The notes under the pieces were generated by a model that did no database searches, was not told where the DNA came from, and saw only the letters and a program-made list of their open reading frames with translations. A stretch of DNA of 64,000 nucleotides, taken from assembly GCA_949130495.1 (NCBI GenBank), contig OX422214.1, forward strand, positions 8,350,246 to 8,414,245, in the 5' to 3' direction. Of the stretch, positions 1 to 11,390 are shown piece by piece. This stretch comes from Sambucus nigra. Its lineage: Eukaryota > Streptophyta > Magnoliopsida > Dipsacales > Adoxaceae. Numbering within the stretch: the stretch's first letter is position 1; each line of letters begins with the position of its first letter. A program made the translations under genes and the position numbers.

Positions 1-96
1 TTGAAGATTATATCACGTGACATTTATGAGTCACCATACACGCTCGAGGACGAGATTTTCGAAGACGAGGAGAATGATGTATTTTATTATACGTAG
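1..96 (+). pseudogene. C-terminal tail of a Ty3/gypsy polyprotein (partial)
   Basis: An open frame enters from the left edge and stops at the TAG at 94-96. Its last residues are acidic (LEDEIFEDEENDV), which resembles the tail after the chromodomain of many plant gypsy polyproteins. The frame ends about 20 bp before an LTR-like sequence, as expected for the 3' end of pol. A similar tail (LEDKIFENGESD) occurs near 57820. Only about 31 residues are visible, so the clade cannot be fixed. Confidence 0.45.
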
Positions 97-116
97 CGAC
101 ATGTAGCGCGTGGTTG

Positions 117-557
117 TGATCCCGGGAGAAGACTATCTTTTATTATGTTTTTTAGTTCAGGCTAATATTGTCATTTCCTTTTATTTTCTAGTCTTTAATC
201 GATCTCTAAGCATGTTTGGGGCTAATTAGTCATTTTTAGTTATTAGTCGTCCTTTTTAGTCTTTTGGGTCATTTCTTGGTTACCAAGTAATTTTTCTCCT
301 AGAAATAGGCCCTTCGCATTCATTTGTAATTATACTTGAATATTGAGAAAGATAATCTAAAGAGAGAAAGAAAGCCATTTTCTTAGTTTAGTTTTATTTA
401 TTATTGTTGTTAGTGTTGTGTAGTTAGTAGTTAATGTGTAGTTGTAATAATAACGCTTCCGTATTCATAGATTCATATTTATTAGTGTCTTAGTTTGAGA
501 AGATTAGATGTCATTTCGGTGATAAATTCTTTGTCTCGGGCTTTGTTTTGAATTACA
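117..557 (+). repeat. LTR (3' LTR of a plus-strand gypsy relic, or a fragment)
   Basis: The sequence starts TGATCCCGGG just after the pol tail and ends near GAATTACA. It aligns loosely, in the opposite orientation, with the LTR at 3790-4116: both share a block around 'AAGCATGTTTGGG(G/A)CTAA' and an AAAGAGAGA-type leader. It is therefore a diverged relative of that LTR on the other strand. The boundaries are estimates based on the TG...CA rule. Confidence 0.5.
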
Positions 558-1544
558 TTAACTGTTACATTGCAGTAAGTTTGCACATATATTTTAGATT
601 ACCATGTCCATTTTGCAATTTCTCCTCAAGGACCAGTTGATTGTGGAACTCAGTGCATGTATTTTTTTGTTATTATTATTATTATTATTATTATTGATGA
701 TGTTGTTGTTGTTATTTTTGATGCTATTGTTTGTAAGTGATTATTTTTCTTTATTGTCCTGGTTTAAATTTTCATTTCTATGACTATAGTTTCTTTAAGT
801 ATAAGTTGTGTATTAGATTGTTCTAAGAGTAATTATACATATAGTTGATTGTTTGAATTACCTAAATTTATATTGAACAAATTTTCCTAGTAAATCATTA
901 AATCTCAATTTTAAACTAACATATAATCATTGTATTTTGGTAATAACCAAACAACTTTAAAGTATAAAACTACCAAATGAGAAATGATGGAAAAAAGAAA
1001 ATGAATGAGGGAAAATAATTGAGGTAATTTATTGCAAGAATGTAATGTTAGCCCATGTAATATTACAAAATTTAAGTATATGACTCTTCCAAATGCAATT
1101 AAATCTATATTATCTTATTGGAGGCATACTCCCTTCTAAGCTTAATATACTATCTAATGCCTCACCAATTTGAAAATTCCATAAGATTAGGTTTTGTGAT
1201 ATCTATGGGATTCTTGTAGATCGTTTTTACTCAACACGTGTTCATTTTGTAAGATGATCATTCAAAATCAATATTTATAATAAACAAATCAAGTTTGATC
1301 ATATTTTTAAACTCATTATTAGCTTACTGAATTTGGGTGGAACTAGACTTGATTAACCCAAAACATATTAAGATATGATAAATAAAAAAATCAAGCTTAC
1401 ATGAGTTTGCGTATGATGACTTTATTTGATGCTCAATCAAGGTGACTTACAAGATAAATAAGTCAATCGTCAACTTCATATAAAGTTTGTTAGGATTTTC
1501 ACTCTGAACTTGAGCGATCTACTACTTCATTTGGTCCATATTGA
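558..1544. other. AT-rich sequence without recognisable gene
   Basis: No coding frame or known element could be supported. A trinucleotide microsatellite, (ATT)n running into (GTT)n, lies at about 666-715. The remainder is AT-rich and is probably decayed transposon or intergenic DNA. Confidence 0.5.
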
Positions 1545-1755
1545 TGTAATCTAGGGTATAAAAAAAGAAGTTATCTACACAACAACAATAACATGGAAAA
1601 TGAGGAAGGGTTTATTATTTTTCACTCTAGTCTTTTAATTTCAAAATGAAAAAAGTGCTACAAAAGAAGGCCCTTGGGCTATTTATACTAAACATCCAAA
1701 AGGTTAAAAAATAAAAAAAATAAAAGAATGTTAAAAAGGACGCCCATATCCCCCT
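1545..1755 (-). repeat. Possible 3' LTR remnant of the minus-strand gypsy relic
   Basis: Read on the minus strand, this follows the pol stop and a purine-rich tract (AAGGGGGATATGGG). It carries a TATA-like TATAAATA and ends TTACATCAA, similar to the end of the LTR at 3790-4116 (TTTACATCAA). It is shorter than that LTR and matches it only at the promoter and the end, so the identification is tentative. Confidence 0.3.
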
Positions 1756-1763
1756 TGAGAAGA

Positions 1764-3454
1764 TTATATATACTTCGTATATTTCTGATTGAAATCGTGG
1801 TCGATGTGCTGGAGGGTGTCCTCGGTGATCCATGAATCTTTTGCCATGGGACGGCCAACCCAATGAACTAAATAACGTGTGTAATCACCCGAAGAGGATG
1901 ATACAAACTCGGAGGCGATAATACTCTCAAAACGATCTACGTGAGAACATACCGGGTGGCCTATGGTTAAAGGAATAGGAATCGATGGAGCATGAGTGCC
2001 TAGAAATGTAAAAAGGTCTCCCACGTTAAATGTGCGGTGCATGCGGAACTCATCATGGAGATCGACCTCATAGGCATTTATCCGCAAGCTTGGAGAATCA
2101 AAAAAGGACCAAAATAACACATAAGAAGTTTGGTACCCTTGCCCTGTAGGTACACCTTCTACAGGTATACCATGAGGAGATCACCCGGTCAGAAGGAGAC
2201 AAATCGATGGTGCTCATCAGCAGCCTCTTTATAAGAGGCATATATGATCTGTAGATGGGTGTGAACATTGGGTTAAATGGAATTCAGACGAGCAACAAAC
2301 TCCTCAGCTGAAGGGCAAGTAGGCACCATTGGGGGAAGCTAGGCTAGATCAATGGGCATCAGGGGAGACTGCCCAAACACAATCTGAAAAGGAGATAAAC
2401 CTGTAGAACGGTTAACGACATTATTGAAGGCAAACTCAACCTGTGATTTCACTATATCCCACCACCTACAAGGTTTCTCCGATATCAAACACCATAAAAG
2501 GTCACCTACACTCCTATTTCCACCTCCGTTTGTCTGGGGGTAAAAGGTAGTCAAAAACTGAAACTCATTCTATAACAAATGCCATAGTGTCCATAAAAAA
2601 TGTTCCGTAAATTGCAGATCCTGATCAGACGTAATGTTGTGAGGCATTCCATGTAAGCGGATAATCTCACAAAAATACAAAGAGGCGACATGAGAAGCAT
2701 CTGTCTTCTAGGTACACGGATTGAAGTGAGACATCTTAGAGAACCGATATATAACAACGAGTATGGAGTCATGGACACTAGAAGTACGGGGGATGCCAAT
2801 AATGAAATCCATCGAGACATCATGCCACGAGCACTCGAGAATTGTAAGTGGAGTGTATAAGTCAGTATTAGTGTGTTACCCCTTGGCCGTTTGACAAGTG
2901 TATCAATGCCTAATGAAGGCGTTAATATCCCTTCTCATAGTTGGTAAATAAAAATAGTCTCACAGCATCGTATGAGTGCGTACCTATCTTAGATTCCCTG
3001 TAAAACCTCCTCCTTCAACATTGGAAATAATCTTCTCCCGTAAAGAAAAAGAAGGAATACACAAAGCTATGCCCCTATGTAAAAAGACGTCACGTAATAG
3101 GTACTCACCCGATGCCCCATTACCTAGCTGGTATGCGACATAAATGGAACCTAGATCCACATCGACCAGGTAGAGGTCTCGAATCTCATCAAACCTAAAA
3201 TCTTGATTTCGTAAAGTCACCAAAGCATGAGCGCGTTGGCTAAGTGCATCCGCTACCAGATTCTCCTTACCGGGCTTGTACTGGAGATGGAAAGTGTAAC
3301 ACTGAAGGTAGGCGGTCCCCTTGGCATGTTTGTCGCTAACACGTCGCTCGATATGAAGGAATCGTAATGTCTCATGGTCAGATTTGATCATAAATTCCTT
3401 ATATATGAGATAAGGTGACCAAAACTTCACTCCCAAGGGGAAGGAATTACACAC
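1764..3454 (-). pseudogene. Ty3/gypsy chromovirus pol relic: RNase H, integrase, chromodomain
   Basis: The minus strand encodes, in order, an RNase H end with the linker 'YKPGKENLVADALSQRAHAL' (around 3240-3300), a zinc-finger remnant with CQTAKG near 2890, an integrase core split over two frames (2555-2830 and 2339-2554), and a chromodomain around 1815-1890 (YLVHWVGRPMAKDSWITED). The element would copy and integrate itself through an RNA intermediate. It is dead: stops and frame changes occur near 2100-2340, 2550 and 2880-2980, and the integrase position normally holding the catalytic Glu reads TNGGGNRS instead of a TEVVNRS-type motif. Gag, protease and RT are missing between here and the primer site at 3772. 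Confidence 0.85.
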
Positions 3455-3492
3455 TTCTATGTATGATTTGGAGTTCTATGAAGTTGTGATGA

Positions 3493-3520
3493 CACTCCCA
3501 TTTAGGAGTTAATGGGAGTG
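3493..3520. repeat. Perfect 10-bp inverted repeat with 8-nt loop
   Basis: CACTCCCATT at 3493-3502 is exactly complementary to AATGGGAGTG at 3511-3520. It lies in the deleted interior of the gypsy relic, between two imperfect copies of a ~40-bp segment with a 'TTACAC..TT' core (3443-3482 and 3522-3558). It could be the centre of a tiny MITE or a chance palindrome. Confidence 0.5.
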
Positions 3521-3771
3521 GCATTACACTCTTTTACATATAACTTGGAGTTTTATGCATTTATGAAATACGTTATTTTGTTAATGAAATGATTATACAC
3601 ACACATACGCCAACTCCCATCCTTCTTATGTGCTAATAACACCGGAAGCATACAAAGATACATAATCTCCCTGATTTTTTTAGAGTCATCAAGTCCATAG
3701 TGTACAATTTTGATAATCTACACACACTGATACAAACTACACACTAATACACCAATGTTTGGAGCGAAGTC

Positions 3772-3783
3772 GCTCCGATACCA
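3772..3783 (-). promoter_or_regulatory. Primer binding site, initiator tRNA-Met type
   Basis: On the minus strand this reads TGGTATCGGAGC, one base from the usual TGGTATCAGAGC complementary to initiator tRNA-Met. It lies 6 bp after the end of the LTR at 3790-4116, so that LTR is the 5' LTR of the minus-strand gypsy relic. Confidence 0.8.
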
Positions 3784-3789
3784 ATTTGA

Positions 3790-4116
3790 TGTAAACTATA
3801 CGCCAATGGCTAAAAAGAAATACCAAACCCTAATTTTAAAGAGAGAATCAAAAGTTGTCTTATATTTTAATAATGAGAAAAGTAAGTAAATGAGAATGCA
3901 TGGGGTATTTATATGGGAATGATTATTTTCTAATCAATTAATTAGATAAAATGACTAAAAGGACCAACTAATTACAAAAGAATGACAAATTAGTCCCAAA
4001 CATGCTTGGAGACTAATTAAAGGCCAGAAATAAAGTAAAAGAACTAAAATGAAAGGAAGACTAATACAAAATATTAAAAATAACAATTAAATCCTAATAT
4101 TACGTCATTCCCATCA
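3790..4116 (-). repeat. 5' LTR of the minus-strand gypsy relic
   Basis: It begins (minus strand) TGATGGGAATGACG at 4116 and ends ...TTTACA at 3790, with the primer site immediately after. It contains a TATA-like CATATAAATACC. It resembles the plus-strand LTR at 117-557 in opposite orientation. At about 327 bp it is short compared with the multi-kilobase LTRs elsewhere in the window, so this is a different lineage. Confidence 0.75.
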
Positions 4117-6315
4117 ATATTAGCGAATCAATATACTATGAGAATACTCATGCTGGTAGGGAAATTATGAAAACGTAAGTAGCAACACGCATTACAAAAA
4201 CATAGGAATCAATATTAGATGCAGTTCCCAGCCATGGGTTGCTTGTTCGACACTGCATTCAATTGCATACTTTGTGTTTATTCCCCCAAGTAAAATATAA
4301 CCTACTTACCATTAAGGACCGCACCAACTAGTAAATTCTCCCCTTTTATTCCAATTATATTGTATGACAACAACCATTTTATGCAAATACGCCTTAAACA
4401 AGGTGCACCAATGCCACATATTGTATTAGGGTGGGATAATGAGGGATTTGACTGTTAAGTGGGACATGCTTATTGGTCCGTTGTCGGAGCCCCCTTCAAC
4501 CTAAATGAAAATCGAAAAAGGTATGATTTTTTTAGTTTTATGCATTTCTTCAATAAGGTGTTGCAGTTTGATTTAATTAACAGTGGTGATTTATTGTTTG
4601 TATCAGAGAAACATCGATTTCAGCATATATTATGTGACTAGCAAAGGCATGGATCAACGTGAGGCTCAAGATGAAGTTTTTACTAGAAAATGTGATAATT
4701 AATTTTTTTTGTCAATTTCAACATTTATTATGTGACTAGCAAGGGCATAAATCCAGGCGAGGCTCAGGATGTAGTTCCGTACTGGAACATGTTATGATTT
4801 AATTTTGTTTTGTCGATTTAAGCTTATATTTTGTTTTGCAATCCTTTGAATAATTTAAAAAGTACAGTTACAATTTAATTTAAACTTTTTGTTGATGTTT
4901 TTCCAATCTTGTTAACTATTTATTTTTGCTATCATATTTTTTCTTTGCAGTACTCAAATATGTTATTGTTTAAAATATTTAGGTCTAAAAATGAGGTTGT
5001 TTTCCATAGGAAATCTAATTCACTGATCCATAATGCCTTTTTATTTGTTGGGGTCATCAATGGAAAGAGCATGTCCCATTCAAGTGTTTATGCATTCAGT
5101 AATGTGTTGCTCTAAATATTATTATAAAGTGTTGTGAAATAATATGATATTTGGTTTCTAATATTTTTTAGAAGTTGAAGATTATCAGCCCTTCGTATAT
5201 ACTTAACAACTCTATTCTTTTGTTAAACCAAGTTATATTGATTGAAGCTCTCTTTCAAGTGGAAATGGGAAGTATTATAATAATTATTAAGAGTTCCTAC
5301 AACAAATAAAAATTCTTTTTTGCCAATTTCTTTCATATCCAGTATGATTTTTCCTACCACAATTGACCAGAGTGTTGATATAAAAAACTAGGCTTCATCT
5401 AATTAATTAATCGCAGATAAATATAAAATAAGAAATAAGATAACATGTTTTTAAAGTGGTTCAACCTTATGAAAATGGCCTACGTCCACTATTTTGTATT
5501 GCTGGGTCTTTGCCTTAATCTTGATGATGATCGTAGATGATCAATTATCCATCCCCCTTTTATAGGGGGGGGGATTATAATGCATTTATAGCCTTTGGGC
5601 TATCAATATGAATAGACAATATGCCGTTACTTAATAGACATATACATCTGTACATAATAAGAATGTTCATTGAATCCGATGTTCATTGAATCTGTTATTG
5701 TCGCTTGATCTTCTTGACTAGATGCTTTGCACGCTGAGTAGCTCGGGGTGCTGAGTAGATCGACATTATAAGTTGTTCAGTGAATATATGCTTTTGCCAC
5801 ATAAGACGACACGTGTTGTCATATAATTGGACCACATAATCTGAATAATTTTTGTATCAACAGAAGCCCCCAATGTTTCACAGTTGAGGTTGAATATGAG
5901 AGTGTGGAACATTATGCCCAGAAGTTGCTCGGACGTGTTTTACCCAGTCTGGTTAGATTATAGGTCTCCAATACTTAGGAAATTTTTTCTTTAGTCAAGT
6001 CATTTGAGCGTGAAATGGCAAACTTGTAAATATTTTGAATCTTCAACAAACGCTTGGATAGTTGCGTCTTTTTCATCATTTAGCCGAAGAAAACACAATC
6101 GTATTTTCTAGTAATCATTTCTTTTCTTGCTTCCCGATGCAGGGAATTTAAAAGCGATAGAATCAGATCGTCTTCTACTTTTTACTTCTAGATTTCTGAA
6201 CCCTTTGTCTTCTCACTCTATCCTTGTACTGTCGTTCTTTCTATAATCCGCCTTAGCATATTTCTCAATTTTTCTCTAAGAATTTCTTCCTTCTTCTTCC
6301 TTTGCTTTATCCACC
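4117..6315. other. Intergenic / decayed element; LTR-like stretch near 5390-5870
   Basis: No gene is supported. A ~100-bp tandem duplication lies at 4621-4820. The stretch 5390-5870 (microsatellite-free, with a run of nine G at about 5565-5573 and a 'GGCCTACGTCCACT' block) reads like the 5' LTR or leader of the element that carries the ORF at 6316, but I could not find its second copy or a primer site. Confidence 0.35.
4621..4820. repeat. Imperfect tandem repeat, period about 103 bp
   Basis: Two units share 'TTATTATGTGACTAGCAA(A/G)GGC' and 'GAGGCTCA(A/G)GATG(A/T)AGTT' in the same order, and a degraded third unit begins near 4822. Differences between units are scattered substitutions, so the duplication is old. 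No coding sense was found. Confidence 0.65.
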
Positions 6316-8396
6316 ATGGTTTATCTTGTTGAGTCATTGGATAAGTTCCGAGTTGATTTTACAATTCCCTCTTGGGTTATTCTAGAGGATCCTCCTTGCC
6401 CCTCTGATTTATTTTCTTTAGCTGAGGGACACTGGTTTCCCTCCATATTTCTAGCGGAGTGTGGTTTTTATTTTCCGTCGAATCCCTTGTGTTTGGAGTT
6501 TTGCCAATATTTTGATATTGTTCCAGCAAGAGTAGCTCCAAATACATGGATGCTAGTTAAAGGCGTATATAGGTTAAATCAAGTACATGGAACTCGCTTA
6601 GGAATTCCTGAAATCTTGTATTGTTATAAATGGGTTACCAGTGACACCACATTTTATTTAAAAACTAGGTTTTTCCGATGCTAATAGGAACTATTTTGAT
6701 CATAGGGTTGTGATGAAAAATTGGAAACACCCCTCATTAAAAAGAAATGATATGTATCAAGGTCCCAGATGTCCACTTTATGGCAATGGGATAGGTTGTT
6801 TTTAATTTTTACAATTTAGATATGTTTATGTTTGATGAAATGTGTCACTGACACTCATTTTTTGTTTGTTGCAGTTGATAGCAAAAAGAAACCTCCAAAA
6901 GAGAGTGACATAAACTTAAAAAGTTTGACACTTATCTGGGGTTTGAACCAGTCCATCAACGGGGAGCACGTGAGATCTGCTTCTTATCTGCTGAGATATA
7001 AGAATACCACTTCATCTTTTATTGCCCGACCTCTCGTTCATCTAGTGGTGGTTGATCTTGATCAAGCACCGACTTCTTCAGCAATTATAGGAGAATCTTC
7101 TTCTAATTTGGGTACCTCTATTGCTGATTTGATGACGAAGAAGAGGAGGCTACCCGAGTTCTTTATGAAGTCCGGTCCTGATACTGAAGGAGCGAAGAAG
7201 AGTAAAAATGATGTTCCAGCTGTTGGAACTAAGAAGAAAGATATTGTTCCTCCTACCAAAAATATCAGCAAGGAGCCCCCTGTTGCCCCTAAAGAGGAAG
7301 CACCTTTGACTGAAGCTATTGTCCCAAAAGAGACAGCACCTTTGATTGAAGATGCTCCTTTGAGGAGGTTTAAGAGGGGTCGTGATGAGAGGCATGTAGA
7401 TGCTATTGCCCAATCTTTTGGATTTAGGATATCTTCTTTGAGGGCTAGTTTTCCAGTTGTGCTTACCCCTGACTTAGCCAAGAAATTGATCAAGTCAGGG
7501 ACTTTGCCCAACTGCCGAGCTGCTGAAACTTTAACTCCTTGGGATAAGGTGGTCGATGTGGCAGCCCAACTTCTTGCATCTGTAAGTGGTACTTATCCTT
7601 CTAATTTTTCATTGCTATATTCATGCTCTGATTTGCAGCTTTCTTCTTCTTACAGTTATTGGCGTGCTTCAACAATATCGTGGATAAGGATGAAGCCATC
7701 AAAGCTTTAACCTTATCCAGTGGTGTTGAGGAAGCCCTTGTCGGGTTGTTGAAGTCTTTAGGGGAATCTCGACAGAAGTATAAAGAGGACAAAGCTACTT
7801 GGGAGAAGAAGATTAAATCAGCTGAATCAGCTCTTCAACTTGCTGATATAGCACGAAAGCAAGTTGTAAATGCCTCCAAGGAAGCTAACGCCAAGCTTGA
7901 AGAGGTTAAACGGAGTAAGAAAGATCTTTAAGAGAGGGTGAAGTCTGCTGAAGAGCTTCTCAGGGAGAAAACCTCCTCGGAGAGAGCGAAGAGGAAAACT
8001 GCTGTGAACAAGTCCTTTATGTCTGGCTGGGACAAAGGATGGAACAAGGCCTTAAATACCATCACTTCCCATATGGAGTATACAAGTTTGAAATACTTCA
8101 GAGATGGATGGGTAGCAGCTTTGATGAGGTTGAATGTTGTCGAGGATTCTGAACTGTTTCAGGAATATACCTATGGCCCTCCTCCTACTGTTAAAGAGGA
8201 AGAAGAAGATGAAATGGCATCTAATGAATATTCTATGGTATTAGTATAACTAGAAACTGCTGCTACCCTTCCTCAATCTTCCGAGCAAGTTGAGAAGGCG
8301 ATAACTTCTACTGCGCAACCTCAACTGCTGTCCGAAGAACTAACTCCTTCATCCAAATCGACTGAAGATGTTATAGGAAATAAGGAGAAAATATAG
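6316..8396 (+). pseudogene. Transposase_28-like ('putative gypsy type transposon') ORF with two introns, disrupted
   Basis: The ATG at 6316 sits in CCACCATGG, a strong plant start context. Exon 1 carries a segment (about residues 55-80, YFPSNPLCLEFCQYFDIVPA) like the plant Transposase_28 family seen in non-autonomous gypsy derivatives. A frame change near 6665 follows. Intron 1 is probably 6795-6874; intron 2 (7582-7655, GTAAGT...TTACAG) is phase 0 and joins two open frames. The rest has a basic, Pro/Glu-rich linker (PPVAPKEEAP), then a long Lys/Glu/Ala coiled coil and an acidic C-terminus ending at the TAG at 8394-8396. In-frame TAA codons at 7929-7931 and 8247-8249 interrupt it, with homologous-looking sequence continuing in frame. 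The cellular role of the family is unknown to me; a gag-like structural role is a guess. Confidence 0.65.
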
Positions 8397-8550
8397 AGTT
8401 GTTAGACTCTTTAATTATGTTATTCTTCTATTTTTTCCTTTCATTGTAACTTCGATTGTTATTTATTTTGAGTTTTCTACTTTACTTGCTCGACATGTAG
8501 TTGCACTGTTGTTGATTGATTTCTATTTGCCTTGCTAGTTTGTTGTCAGG

Positions 8551-8765
8551 ATGGAACTCTTATTAGCTCATGATACGTTGTTGATGAAGAAATGTAACGA
8601 TTACTTCAAAGCTGGTCATACAAATTTTACTAAAGCTGAAATCGTTAATATCCTTGGACCTGATGCCTCTAAACGAGCAATTGAGGCTTACCAATATTTG
8701 AAGTGTTTACTTGATCGGGCTGTGGCTAATAATGTGGCTTATTATGAGATGATTGAATGGCGCAT
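8551..8765 (+). CDS. Possible further exon or small ORF, hypothetical
   Basis: An open frame begins at the ATG at 8551, just after TTGTTGTCAGG (usable as a 3' splice site), and gives about 72 residues (…GHTNFTKAEIVNILGPDASK…) before entering the LTR sequence of element A near 8771. Codon use looks like the preceding ORF, so it may be a later exon of that element, cut by the insertion. The last ~30 residues of the open frame are encoded by the LTR. No family recognised. Confidence 0.35.
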
Positions 8766-8770
8766 GAAAC

Positions 8771-9163
8771 CATCTCGACCCTCCCGGAATCAACAGCGCA
8801 CTCAAAATTACCGTACGAGTTACATAAAAATAATTTGTCTTTATATTCCATTCAATTAGTCCCGACAAGACTCTTACGCGTGTCAGACTTAAATTACCAA
8901 ACTACCGTATATTTCACTCTCGGTAATTTATCAAATTTCATAATTCCATATTACATATTACACAGTAATATTCAATAATTCTCAACAATAAGTATTAACC
9001 CTTAGCACGCTAGTTAATAATTATTTTAATCCGGATTAATAACAAATTAATTTCTCGTATTTTAATTTAATTAATCCAATGAAAATAATTAATTACATAC
9101 TTATTCCCACAATAATAATTAATCACATAATTATTTAAATCATAAAAAATATGGGGTGCTACA
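8771..9163 (-). repeat. Truncated 3' LTR of element A
   Basis: Starts (minus strand) TGTAGCACCCC at 9163 and matches 15690-16046. It breaks off at about 8771, where it abuts the ORF at 8551-8765. The missing ~2.7 kb of the LTR makes the element non-functional. Confidence 0.8.
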
Positions 9164-9165
9164 TA

Positions 9166-9177
9166 CTTCCCCCCCTT
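9166..9177 (-). promoter_or_regulatory. Polypurine tract of element A
   Basis: Minus-strand TAAGGGGGGGAAG lies directly before the 3' LTR start (TGTAGCACCCC). This is where plus-strand DNA synthesis would be primed. The equivalent sits at 22656-22666 in element B. Confidence 0.75.
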
Positions 9178-9860
9178 ACAACGGAATTTCATCACGAAAT
9201 TCGAAAAAAGTATACCAAGTACAGACAACGCTGTAAAAATATTGCGCATCGCATCCTCATGCTCCCAAGTAAGCTACTCCATTTCACCCATATAGTACGC
9301 TATCGAGTACACTTAGTAATGACACTTCACATGTGTTTGTTGTAAACTCCAGGTTTCCCTGTCATATAGGCTCTTGGCCGAGCCGTTCCGCTTAAGTTTC
9401 ACTGCATAAACTTTATTTTAGATATTCACTATCTAGCCTTCTACTATTTGCACCCTAGTAGATTTATCCTCTTTTTAGATACATATGATTTCGTCTCGTG
9501 TCGTTCATAAAAGTAAATTGGCTACACTATATATTTCACACATAATATATACGATAATATCAATTATTCTCCAATATTTGTAATCGTAACTAGTCCCCCA
9601 CCTTTAACTATCAAATAGGACAACAATCAAGTTTACCGTGCCATACCTCTACTGACAATCTGCCCAAACGTGAACTCATAGGAGTTATTGAACACAACTC
9701 CACTAGTGGAAGGTACTACTCTCGTCCTCCCCGAAGATTTAAGGGTGCACATAAAATTTGCTCTCCCGCATCCGATTAGACCGCTTGTCCTTCCCATCCT
9801 TCTGTGAGTATTAGGCCGTACTCGATCGCATCTTAGTCCCTATAATCTCACCATCTTAGC
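9178..9860 (-). pseudogene. Integrase C-terminus/chromodomain relic of element A
   Basis: No open frame of useful length survives. The DNA aligns with the better preserved integrase region of element C at 37397-38230: shared blocks include 'ATCCTCA(T/C)GCTCCCA(A/G)GTA' (9252) and 'CCACTAGTGGAAGGTACT' (9700; element C has CTACCAGTGGAAGGTACT at 38102). The product would have been the DNA-integrating enzyme of the element. Heavy substitutions and indels throughout. Confidence 0.65.
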
Positions 9861-11390
9861 TACATGAGAAGATCCTTGGGGATACTCTCCCATTCTCTAG
9901 TGGAAGAAGCCCCTACTGGTTTCGAATTGTCCACCCTTTTTCTAAAAGTCAGGTGACCCACTACAAGAAGAACTTTGAAAATTACTCTACATTAAACCCA
10001 TCACCACTGTTATTTGTATCCTGATACATTTTATACTCTCTTGAATGTACTACTAGCCGTGATACGTGTGACTTTTTCGTACCGCGTAACACAAGTCATT
10101 TTTCCCGCTTAAAAATCTCGATTTATCTTGAAACGTTAGTCTCTGATAAATCTTACGGAGTAATCTTCGGCTTACCCGACTATTGAATTCACATGATAGT
10201 CATAATCCACTGCTTGATTTAATCACCTAGGGTGCCTATACACCCTATTTCTCGCGCATCATTATACAAATGACATATAATTTTCCTACTTCAATTCTTG
10301 CGCACTGGGTATGCTGATGTATTAGGGGTGCACTCAACCACCCCACTAGTCATAACTGATTTAATCCCTCAATGGCATCATTGATCTATTCAGAATGATA
10401 CTAAGTCTAGGCGACTCTATTGGTCTTAAGTTATAAAAGAATTATCAACTCTCAATTATATTATTTTATAGGTACAATAACCAACGTACAAAATTTATGT
10501 ACTATCAACCAATCTTCTATCCAACTACCGACGTTCGCTAGTTTCATACGTGGGATGTCTCGCAAAGCGAAATCCAAATAAGGAACCCCCCCGATACACT
10601 ACTATATAAGCTAGTCGGTTGTCGAGATCTGTAAGGCCCTCAATCCATACTATGTACCTCTCTACAATCTCCCTATGTTGACATAAGAGCTTGCTCGTCC
10701 ACTCTTGTGTCCCTGAACATAACATGAAGCATGGCACTCTCACTATCCCAGGTACTCAGCGCTATATATATATAACGAGCTCTATCTCTCTGCTCGAAGA
10801 AGAACACAATGCATCCTGAGTCTCCTGAGTAAAATAAATTCCTACGCACTGGAATCACATATAACTAGACAACATACTCACTGAGGTCTATAATACCATG
10901 AAATTTTCATATATTCATATATCTGGGCCCAACCCTATTTCAGGTGGCACCGCACAAAATCAAGATTCCTCCTCCCGAAGTATCCGACACGACAGTCATA
11001 TCACTCAATTTACTATCATTTAACCATACATAAATTAATCACTACACATTACCATAATAACCTCTACTAAAGCTGACTCAATGCAGTAGTAAATTATAAC
11101 AATAAAACATATTCTTAGGGCCCACCCGGTTCACTCACGGGCAACATTAAATGCCCTGCTAATCAACGAGAAATACGTTTATAACAAGACTGTTAAAACT
11201 AACGTTCCCACTAAACTCGGCCCGCATGTGAAGTTTAGGATTTCCAATTTACATATTAGTTGTGACACACCCATGTCACTAGAATTAATCCTTTACTCAC
11301 AAGGAAGAGGAAAAACCTCACCAGTCTAGCTAAATCACAGGGTCTCAACACGTGGCTGCCATCACGACCCATGAACATTTGTAATCGTTA
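9861..11390 (-). other. RT-less non-coding interior of element A
   Basis: No protease or RT motif is visible on either strand between the integrase and gag relics. The region resembles 38440-40090 of element C and part of 22654-24295 of element B: for example 'TATACACCCTA' near 10240 corresponds to blocks near 38925 and 22828. It includes one ~90-bp repeat copy (10541-10630). Confidence 0.6.
10541..10630. repeat. ~90-bp conserved repeat, copy 1
   Basis: Core GGGATGTCTCGCAAAGCGAA followed by ATCCAAA(C/T)AAGGAACC, a CC..ATACACTACT block and GTCG..GAGATC. Seven copies lie in elements A, B and C; function unknown. Confidence 0.8.

Noticed and set aside
4459..5115. Short plus-strand ORFs of 60-68 codons
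   Set aside because: No family resemblance, AT-driven composition, and one overlaps the tandem repeat.
7062..7511. 149-codon minus-strand ORF
   Set aside because: Antisense shadow of the Transposase_28-like exon 2.
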